Shown: one piece after another, positions 57,197 through 64,000 of the stretch
How the letters are laid out: every line of letters begins with the position of its first letter
Position numbering within the stretch: the stretch's first letter is position 1
Source: Bacteroidota bacterium
GTDB taxonomy: Bacteria > Bacteroidota > Bacteroidia > UKL13-3
NCBI GenBank assembly: GCA_040388375.1
Contig: JAZKBU010000007.1
Coordinates: 374,823-438,822 of the forward strand
Reading direction: 5' to 3'
DNA length: 64,000 nt
Notes under the pieces: generated by a model
Databases searched by the model: none
What the model was told of the DNA's origin: nothing
Seen by the model: the letters and a program-made list of their open reading frames with translations, nothing else
Made by a program: the position numbers and the translations under genes

Positions 57197-58176
57197 TAAC
57201 CGTAGCTTTACTTTTTAGAGAAAAAAGACCTAACGGTTTTTCGATTGAAGAGATATTTAAAACCATTGAACGGGAACTTGCACAACAGGTGGTGTTCAAA
57301 AAGTTTTATGTCAATAAATCAAAATCGAAATTCTGGAATATTAAAGCGGTAGCTAAAATAAAAGCTGACGTGTACCATATAACGGGCGATTGTAACTATT
57401 TGGCTTTAGGCATACCACCTGAAAAAACCATATTAACCGTACATGATATTGGCCATTATGAAAACACTTTAAGTGGTTTAAAAAAATGGCTTTATGGTTT
57501 GTTTTGGTTTAAATGGCCTTTACAAAAAGCCCATCATATAACGTGTATTTCTAATTTTACTAAAAGTAAGCTCATTGAGTATTTTAAAATTGATGCTGCT
57601 AAAATTAATGTTATTTATAATCCATACCCTGCATTATTCAAAGCCAATTTAAAAACATTCAGAACCAAAACACCTATTATATTACAAATAGGTGCCGGCC
57701 ATAATAAAAATACTGCCCGATTAATTGAAGCCATAAAAGGTTTAGATTGTAAGCTATTGCTTATAAACGGGCTCAATGAAAATATAGAAAAACAACTTAA
57801 ACAAAATCAGATTTCATATATCAGTAAATCAAAATTATCATTTGATGAAGTATATGAAGCCTACTGTTTTGCTGATATTGTATTTTTTGCTTCCACTTAC
57901 GAAGGTTTTGGATTACCCATAGTAGAAGCCAATGCAACCGGAAGAGTTATTATTACTTCAACCGTTGCTTCCATGCCCGAAATTGCAGGCGACTCTGCTT
58001 ATTTAGTTAATCCATTAAGTGTGGAAGAAATAAGAACCGCTCTACAAAACATAATAGAAAACGCAGACTTAAGAAGCCAATTAATAAAAAATGGTTTTGA
58101 AAACATTAAACGTTTTGAGTCGTACGAAATTGCAAACCAATATTTTCAATTGTATTGTAAAGTAGCACAAAAATGA
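57193..58176 (+). CDS. Family 1/4-type glycosyltransferase (GT-B)
   Basis: The 327-residue GT-B protein has DVYHITGDCNYLALG, ILTVHDIGHYENTL, HHITCISNFTKSKLIEYF, and the donor-site segment FFASTYEGFGLPIVEANATG and VASMPEIAGDSAYLVNP. All are typical of glycosyl transferases group 1. The GTG start at 57193 overlaps the preceding stop. It overlaps the following glycosyltransferase gene by 4 bp. Donor and linkage are not predicted. Confidence 0.9.
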   Translation: MITVALLFREKRPNGFSIEEIFKTIERELAQQVVFKKFYVNKSKSKFWNIKAVAKIKADVYHITGDCNYLALGIPPEKTILTVHDIGHYENTLSGLKKWLYGLFWFKWPLQKAHHITCISNFTKSKLIEYFKIDAAKINVIYNPYPALFKANLKTFRTKTPIILQIGAGHNKNTARLIEAIKGLDCKLLLINGLNENIEKQLKQNQISYISKSKLSFDEVYEAYCFADIVFFASTYEGFGLPIVEANATGRVIITSTVASMPEIAGDSAYLVNPLSVEEIRTALQNIIENADLRSQLIKNGFENIKRFESYEIANQYFQLYCKVAQK

Positions 58177-59255
58177 AATTATTAGTTTTATACGCAGAGT
58201 TAATGCCCTACAACATGGCTTGTTTTAAAAGTCTGGTGAATAATTGGGAGACAACTATTCATGTAGTAAGGTGGGATAAAAAAGTATTAACTCCTTATCA
58301 ACCGGAAAATATTGATGGTGTTACTTACTATAATCGTTCTGCTTTTTCATTAGAACAAATAAAATCTTTATACAACACACTCCAACCCGATGCCATTTTT
58401 GTAAGTGGCTGGATGGATAAAGACTATTTGAAAATATGTAAAATAGCCAAGCTAAATAAAGTACCTGTTATAACCAGTGCCGACAGCCAATGGACAGGTT
58501 CCATAAAACAACGTTTAGGAGCCATTAGTGCTAAATTTTATTTTAAAAAGCTGTTTGATTATATCATGATTCCTGGTGCTTATCAATTTGAATTTGCCAA
58601 AAGAATTGGTTTTAAAAATAACCAGATTTTATTCAATTTATATGCCGGTGATGTTTCTTTTTATTCAAAATTATACCAGGAACATTTACCACAAAAAACC
58701 AATCAATATCCCAAAAACATTCTTTTTTTAGGTCGCTTTGCCGATGTAAAAAATTGCAGGTTACTCATTGATGCTTTTACAGAATTAACACATCCGCAAA
58801 AGGCAGCATGGAAAATATACTTTATAGGAAATGGACCGCTTGAAAAAGATATTCCCGTAAACGATAATTTTAAAATATATCCTTTTATGCCACCACTAGA
58901 GTTGGTTAAAGTGTTACCGAAGATTGGGTTTTTTTGCTTACCGAGTAAAAAAGAACCTTGGGGGGTTGTAGTGCATGAAATGGCAGCTTACGGGTTGCCT
59001 TTATTGATATCAAACGCATGTGGCGCAGCAACAGCATTTGTAAAAAATGCATATAACGGTTTTACTTTCCAATCAGAAAACAAAGCATCATTACAATTTC
59101 AATTATTACAACTGTTTAATAAAACCGATGAAGAGTTACTGGCAATGGGCAAAAAAAGCAACCAGTTAGCCAAACAAATACTACCCGATATATGGGCCAG
59201 TGAAATGGTTCATATTATGCAAACAAAAATAAACCATACTATAGAACAAGCGTAA
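58173..59255 (+). CDS. Glycosyltransferase, family 1/4-like (GT-B)
   Basis: The 360-residue protein has a GT-B C-terminal half with YPKNILFLGRFADVKNCRLLI, WKIYFIGNGPLEKDI and KEPWGVVVHEMAAYGLPLLI. The N-terminal half (LYAELMPYNMACFKSLV; DAIFVSGWMDKDYLKI) is the acceptor domain. It follows the preceding transferase with ATGA overlap and precedes asparagine synthase 2 by 2 bp. Another sugar in the repeat is likely built by it. Confidence 0.9.
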   Translation: MKLLVLYAELMPYNMACFKSLVNNWETTIHVVRWDKKVLTPYQPENIDGVTYYNRSAFSLEQIKSLYNTLQPDAIFVSGWMDKDYLKICKIAKLNKVPVITSADSQWTGSIKQRLGAISAKFYFKKLFDYIMIPGAYQFEFAKRIGFKNNQILFNLYAGDVSFYSKLYQEHLPQKTNQYPKNILFLGRFADVKNCRLLIDAFTELTHPQKAAWKIYFIGNGPLEKDIPVNDNFKIYPFMPPLELVKVLPKIGFFCLPSKKEPWGVVVHEMAAYGLPLLISNACGAATAFVKNAYNGFTFQSENKASLQFQLLQLFNKTDEELLAMGKKSNQLAKQILPDIWASEMVHIMQTKINHTIEQA

Positions 59256-59257
59256 AT

Positions 59258-61102
59258 ATGTGCGGAATTAGCGGATACATCAATACCAACTTATCAAAAG
59301 AAAAACTACAAAACATGTTGCTTTGCATGAAGCACCGTGGGCCTGACGATGATGGTATATTTATTTCGGCTAATGAAAAAGTGGGATTAGGACAAGTACG
59401 CTTAAGTATTATTGATTTAAGTATGCATGGCCACCAGCCTTTGTTTAGTGACGATGGAAACTGGCTTATCGTTTTTAATGGTGAGATTTATAATTTTAAA
59501 GATATAAAAGCAAAACTGCAAGCTGCAGGGCATGAGTTTAAATCAAACTCCGATACAGAAGTATTGTTACATGCTTACCAAAAATGGGGTATTGATTGTT
59601 TACAGGAGTTGAATGGTATGTTTGCTTTTGCCATACACAATATCCGCGAAAACACCACTTTTATTGCCCGTGACCGCTTTGGCGAAAAGCCATTGTATTA
59701 CCAGCAAACGGCTGATAACGGATTTATTTTTGCTTCTGAAATACGTTCATTGCTGGCATCAACAGTGGTTAAACCAAAATTAAACAGGGCAGTATTACCT
59801 GAGTTTTTAGCACAACAAACCGTACATTACCCCAATACACTCATTGAAAATGTATATAGTTTAGAGCCTGCTCACTATATATTAATTGATGAAAATACTT
59901 TTGAGAAAAAATGTTACTGGCAGGCACAAATTAATCCTGTTGAAATAAGCCATGAACAAGCACTTAAGCAAGTAAGAGATTTATTTATAGACTCGGTTGA
60001 TAAACGCTTAATCAGCGATGCTCCTTTAGGCGCTTTCCTTTCAGGTGGAATAGACTCTACTATTTTAGTGGGAGTAGCAGCTAACATTAACAAAACAAAA
60101 TTCAATACCTATACCGTAGCTTTCGATAATCCCGCATTTAAAGATGGCTACTATTCGCAAATTGCAGCCAAACATTTTGGTACCATTCACCACGAAATAA
60201 AGTTAAGCTTAAACGATGTTTTGCATGAAATACCGCAGGCATTGCAAAGCATAGATCATCCGTCAGCCGATGGCGTAAACTCCTATTTGGTTTCAAAAGC
60301 AGTAAAACGTGCAGGCTTAAAAGTAGCCCTTTCAGGTTTGGGTGGTGATGAAATATTTGGCGGATACGCCAGCTTTAAGCAGCTATCAAACCTAGCCCAA
60401 AACAACAAATTTGTTAAACTGGTTCCTCAAGGCATTAGAAAAGGAATAAGCAATGCTGTTGTCAACACAAACTCAAGTATTAAACTGCAAAAAATAAGCG
60501 CTTACTTACAATCAGACTTAAGCATTGAAAGCAATTATACCATTACACGCCAATACTTTTTTAACAACCAGATAAAAGAGTTAAGTAAAAACAAATTTGC
60601 TGGCTATAATATTCCAAAAGAGAATATACCTCAAGCATACTCCTACTCTACTATTTCAAAACTAGAGTTAGATTATTATATGCACGATGTATTGTTACGT
60701 GATACAGACCAAATGAGCATGGCAAACTCATTAGAAGTACGTGCACCTTTTCTCGACCATCGTTTACTGGAATTAGTACTTTCTATTGAAAACAGTTATA
60801 AAACTGACCCTAGAATAAATAAATCGTTGTTTGTAAAAGCCCTGATTGATTTTATACCGGAAGAATTATTATACCGTCCAAAACAAGGCTTTGTAATGCC
60901 TTTTGACAATTGGATGCGTAATGAATTAAACACCTACTGCAAACAAAAACTAACATACCTGAAAGAAAAGGATATATTTGATGCACATGCAATAGACCAT
61001 TACTGGCAATGTTATCTGAACAAAACGGGCAATGTAAATTGGGCCCGTTTGTGGTTATTGGTAAGCCTTGCAAACTGGCTTGAAACAAATAATATTAACT
61101 AA
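59258..61102 (+). CDS. Asparagine synthase-type amidotransferase 2
   Basis: The 614-residue protein starts MCGISGYINTN (Cys2 as glutaminase nucleophile), with KHRGPDDDGIF and FNGEIYNFKDIKA. The synthetase domain has FLSGGIDSTIL (SGGIDS at 262-267) and ALSGLGGDEIFGGY, with SLEVRAPFLDHRL near the C-terminus. All catalytic motifs are intact. Sequence differs throughout from amidotransferase 1, so it is not a recent tandem copy. Probable role is amidation of one uronic acid or N-substituent in the glycan. Confidence 0.9.
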   Translation: MCGISGYINTNLSKEKLQNMLLCMKHRGPDDDGIFISANEKVGLGQVRLSIIDLSMHGHQPLFSDDGNWLIVFNGEIYNFKDIKAKLQAAGHEFKSNSDTEVLLHAYQKWGIDCLQELNGMFAFAIHNIRENTTFIARDRFGEKPLYYQQTADNGFIFASEIRSLLASTVVKPKLNRAVLPEFLAQQTVHYPNTLIENVYSLEPAHYILIDENTFEKKCYWQAQINPVEISHEQALKQVRDLFIDSVDKRLISDAPLGAFLSGGIDSTILVGVAANINKTKFNTYTVAFDNPAFKDGYYSQIAAKHFGTIHHEIKLSLNDVLHEIPQALQSIDHPSADGVNSYLVSKAVKRAGLKVALSGLGGDEIFGGYASFKQLSNLAQNNKFVKLVPQGIRKGISNAVVNTNSSIKLQKISAYLQSDLSIESNYTITRQYFFNNQIKELSKNKFAGYNIPKENIPQAYSYSTISKLELDYYMHDVLLRDTDQMSMANSLEVRAPFLDHRLLELVLSIENSYKTDPRINKSLFVKALIDFIPEELLYRPKQGFVMPFDNWMRNELNTYCKQKLTYLKEKDIFDAHAIDHYWQCYLNKTGNVNWARLWLLVSLANWLETNNIN

Positions 61103-61129
61103 TAAGCTATATACTTTACAAAACATATT

Positions 61130-62278
61130 GTGAATTTACCCAAACCAAAAATTTTAGCTTTCTTCGATTTTTTCTTCCCTGCCTATAAATCAGGAGGGCC
61201 CGCAAGGTCTTCATTAGGCTTGGTGGAAACATTAGGAATGTATTATGATTTTGAGATTTTTACCCGTAGTACTGACAAGGATTTTAAAGAGAAACTACAA
61301 GGCATTGAAAGTGCTAATTGGTGCGATGTAAAAGGGGCAAAAGTATTTTACTCAACCAATGCTATTCAAATACTAAAAGCTGCTAAAAAAGTAGAGTACG
61401 ATGTGTATTACTTTAATAGTTTCTTTTCAGCAGCATACACTATTTTACCATTGCTGCTCATATCGTTAGGCATACTACCCGAAAAGCCAATTATACTAGC
61501 TCCAAGAGGTGAATTTTCAGAGAATGCATTGGCCATTAAAAACTGGAAGAAAAAAATTTATCTAAAACTGTTCAACTCCTTTTTATACAACAAAGTTATT
61601 TTCCATGCTTCCTCTAATTTTGAAAGATGGGACATTATAAAAGCTACCCGGGTTAAATACTCACAAGTACGCGTAGCACTTAATTTAAGGCCTATTTCAG
61701 AGTTTTCGGCCATACAATACAAACCCATCACCAAAGAAAGTGGTGAGTTAAAACTGGTGTTTATTTCACGTATATCAGCCATGAAAAATATTGATTTTGC
61801 ATTAAGAGTACTTAAAAACTGCAAAACAAATATTACCCTTGATATATATGGTATTGTTGACGATAAAGCTTACTGGAGCGAATGCAAAACCTTAATAGCT
61901 GAATTACCTGCCCATATTAAAGTAGTTTACAAAAGCGAGGTTTCACAAAAAAATGTATTTGGTGTTTTACAAAACTACCATGTTATGTTTTTACCTACAC
62001 GGGGCGAAAACTTCGGGCACTCCATATTAGAATCATTTATGGCCAATAGGCCGGCATTAATTAGCAATGTAACTATCTGGCGTAATTTAGAACAGCAAAA
62101 AGCCGGATGGGATTTAACCCTTCATGATGAAAACCTTTTTGTTCGTAAATTAGATGAACTGAATGCAATGGATAATGACACCTATCAGCAGTTTGTTTCA
62201 GGTGCACACCAAATGGCACAAAACTATTTTTACGATAGTGAAAAAGTAAACGCTTATAAAAAATTATTTGATTATTAA
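61130..62278 (+). CDS. Family 4-like glycosyltransferase (GT-B)
   Basis: The 382-residue protein begins PKPKILAFFDFFFPAYKSGGP (the Gly-Gly-Pro loop near the N-terminus is common in this group), and has LAPRGEFSENAL, KLVFISRISAMKNIDFAL and FLPTRGENFGHSILESFMAN. The start is GTG 61130; no ATG lies before the catalytic loop. It is separated from amidotransferase 2 by 27 bp and is followed 3 bp later by amidotransferase 3. Confidence 0.88.
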   Translation: MNLPKPKILAFFDFFFPAYKSGGPARSSLGLVETLGMYYDFEIFTRSTDKDFKEKLQGIESANWCDVKGAKVFYSTNAIQILKAAKKVEYDVYYFNSFFSAAYTILPLLLISLGILPEKPIILAPRGEFSENALAIKNWKKKIYLKLFNSFLYNKVIFHASSNFERWDIIKATRVKYSQVRVALNLRPISEFSAIQYKPITKESGELKLVFISRISAMKNIDFALRVLKNCKTNITLDIYGIVDDKAYWSECKTLIAELPAHIKVVYKSEVSQKNVFGVLQNYHVMFLPTRGENFGHSILESFMANRPALISNVTIWRNLEQQKAGWDLTLHDENLFVRKLDELNAMDNDTYQQFVSGAHQMAQNYFYDSEKVNAYKKLFDY

Positions 62279-62281
62279 GAT

Positions 62282-64000
62282 ATGTGCGGAATTGTTGGAA
62301 TAGTTAGTAAAGAATCAGATCAGTTGATAGACAACTTGGTTCGCTCCATTGTGCATAGAGGCCCTGACGATTATGGTTGCTATAATGGCAATGGCATTTC
62401 ATTGGGTCACAGACGTCTTTCTATTGTTGATTTAAGTCCTTTAGGGCATCAGCCCATGATTTCAGCCGATGATGATTATGTATTAATTTACAATGGTGAA
62501 ATTTATAACCACAGTATTATAAGAGAACGTTTATCAGAAAAAGGCTACACCTTTAAAGGCACAAGCGATACAGAAACACTTTTGTATGCTTACATAGAAT
62601 ACGGACCTAAAATACTCAATGAGTTAAACGGAATTTTTGCTTTTGCTATTTATTCAAAAAGTAAAAATGAACTCTTTATAGCCCGCGATCAGTTTGGCGT
62701 AAAGCCATTGTATTACATGGCCGAAAAAGATACTTTTTTGTTCTCGTCAGAGCTAAAAAGCTTAATAAAACATCCAACACTTAATAAAAGTATTGACCAT
62801 ACTGCTATTATGGACTATGTAAATTATTTATATAGTCCTGCAGAAAAAACACCCTTTTCGCAAATACAAAAAGTAGCACCCGGTCATTACATAATATACG
62901 ATTTAAATACTCATACTTACAAGCAACACCAATACTACGATATTCCATTTACCGGAAAAGTAAATTCAGCAAGTTTGGAAGAGCTTAGTTTTCAGTTAGA
63001 GAAAAAACTATTTGATGCTGTTGAAAGGCAATTAATGAGTGATGTGCCGGTTGGCTTTTTCCTTTCAGGTGGACTTGATTCAAGCTTAGTAGCAGCTATT
63101 GCCCAACAGCTTAATCCTGATAAGCCACTGACTTGTTTTACTATTGACTCCGGTGAGGGAAAGGTAACCGAAGAAGGTTTTGCCAATGATTTACTATATG
63201 CTAAACTATTAGCCGATAAATTCAACTTTAACTTACATATAGTAGATGCTAAAGTTGATATTTTAAAAGACTTTGATAAAATGATTTGGCACTTAGATGA
63301 GCCACAAGCAGACCCTGCCCCGCTTAATGTATTAAACATTTGCCAGGCAGCAAGAGGCAAAGGAATTAAAGTTTTATTAGGCGGAACCGCGGGCGATGAT
63401 TTGTTTTCGGGTTATAGAAGACACCAGGCTTTACATTACGAAAAACTTTTCACCTATATACCAAGCACATTACGAACAACAGCCAAAGATGTTAGCAAAA
63501 GGTTAGATGCATCAAAACCTATTAACAGGCGTTTAAGAAAGTTTTTGCATGATGCAGATAAAAGCAAATTAGAACGTATGGCAGGCTATTTTGCATGGCT
63601 GCCTTACGAAAATAATTTAAGCCTTTATTCGGATAAAGTAAAAAAAGAATTAAGTACCTACAGACCTAATCAAATATTATTTGACCTGTTAAGAAACATT
63701 CCAAACGAAACAGCAGACTTAAACAAAATGTTGTATTGGGAAATGAAAACCTTTTTAATGGGACATAACCTGAACTATACCGACAAAATGAGTATGGCTG
63801 TTGGTGTTGAAGCACGTGTACCCTTTTTAGATTTAGAGTTGGTAAACTTTAGTACAACCATACCCGACCACTTTAAACTGAAGGGACAAACAACTAAGTA
63901 TATTCTAAAAAAAGTAGCTGAAAAATACCTTCCCCATGAAATTATATACCGCCCAAAATCAGGCTTTGGAGCACCGGTAAGGAAATGGATAACAGAAGAC
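62282..64000 (+). CDS. Asparagine synthase-type amidotransferase 3, cut by the right edge
   Basis: The 573 visible residues start MCGIVGIVSKESDQ with Cys2, then VHRGPDDYGCYN and YNGEIYNHSIIRERL. The synthetase domain has FFLSGGLDSSLV (SGGLDS at 262-267). The second ATP-site motif reads LLGGTAGDDLFSGY, a variant of the SGxGGDExFGGY seen in the other two copies. GVEARVPFLDLELVN and PKSGFGAPVRKW are present near the end. It is cut at base 64000 before a stop. It has diverged enough from copies 1 and 2 to suggest a different acceptor. Confidence 0.9.
   Translation, partial: MCGIVGIVSKESDQLIDNLVRSIVHRGPDDYGCYNGNGISLGHRRLSIVDLSPLGHQPMISADDDYVLIYNGEIYNHSIIRERLSEKGYTFKGTSDTETLLYAYIEYGPKILNELNGIFAFAIYSKSKNELFIARDQFGVKPLYYMAEKDTFLFSSELKSLIKHPTLNKSIDHTAIMDYVNYLYSPAEKTPFSQIQKVAPGHYIIYDLNTHTYKQHQYYDIPFTGKVNSASLEELSFQLEKKLFDAVERQLMSDVPVGFFLSGGLDSSLVAAIAQQLNPDKPLTCFTIDSGEGKVTEEGFANDLLYAKLLADKFNFNLHIVDAKVDILKDFDKMIWHLDEPQADPAPLNVLNICQAARGKGIKVLLGGTAGDDLFSGYRRHQALHYEKLFTYIPSTLRTTAKDVSKRLDASKPINRRLRKFLHDADKSKLERMAGYFAWLPYENNLSLYSDKVKKELSTYRPNQILFDLLRNIPNETADLNKMLYWEMKTFLMGHNLNYTDKMSMAVGVEARVPFLDLELVNFSTTIPDHFKLKGQTTKYILKKVAEKYLPHEIIYRPKSGFGAPVRKWITED

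Overview
The window looks like a chromosomal segment of an AT-rich Bacteroidota (Bacteroidetes) bacterium. The grounds are a giant secreted protein ending in a type IX secretion (T9SS) sorting domain, an UpxY/NusG-like antiterminator heading a surface-polysaccharide locus, families typical of the phylum (repeated DUF349, DUF4197, DUF3347, DCC/DUF393, GbsR-type regulators), almost no Shine-Dalgarno sequences, and promoters of the TTG-N(17-23)-TAnnTTTG type. I see no rRNA, tRNA, CRISPR array, insertion sequence or prophage. The genus cannot be fixed from the sequence alone.

Layout. 1-6000: housekeeping genes, namely queE (cut by the left edge), ruvB, a LuxR-type regulator with a degenerate receiver, and a DUF349 protein-kdsA operon. 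6040-8840: a promoter driving a small protein plus a YdeP-type molybdopterin oxidoreductase. 8847-12060: a minus-strand cassette of a GbsR/MarR-like regulator, two paralogous small membrane proteins, a DCC thiol-oxidoreductase-like membrane protein and a TIGR01777 epimerase-like protein. It has a perfect 24-bp palindrome over the regulator's own promoter and a near-copy before the first membrane gene. 12157-16289: SGNH lipoprotein, map-pepP pair, AraC regulator and DUF3347 lipoprotein. 17021-26458: one 3145-residue T9SS cargo built from four beta-helix-like modules. 26700-31654: cold-shock protein, a beta-barrel protein, an ECF sigma factor overlapping a membrane-anchored barrel-like partner, and two lipoproteins. 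31751-35454: two POT peptide transporters, each with its own hydrophilic insert.

35479-64000 (running off the right edge) is one long plus-strand surface-polysaccharide locus. It starts with UpxY-like antiterminator, 160-nt leader, OPX export lipoprotein and Wzc-type tyrosine kinase. It continues with precursor genes: a UDP-sugar dehydrogenase and rfbF-rfbG-rfbH for a CDP-3,6-dideoxyhexose, with an acyltransferase and an SDR reductase between rfbG and rfbH. Then come flippase, polymerase, seven glycosyltransferases or likely glycosyltransferases, a fucosyltransferase-like protein, two methyltransferases and three asparagine-synthase-type amidotransferases. The genes fit a Wzx/Wzy-dependent capsule or O-antigen in which uronic acids are turned into amides and a 3,6-dideoxyhexose is a branch sugar. 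The assignment is inferred from gene families; no structure can be read from DNA.

Most worth following up: the three amidotransferases in one glycan locus, the GbsR membrane cassette with its paired operators, the frameshifted small coding remnant before ruvB, the kinase with a long Tyr-Gly tail, and the CDP-dideoxysugar pathway that lacks a visible RfbI reductase.
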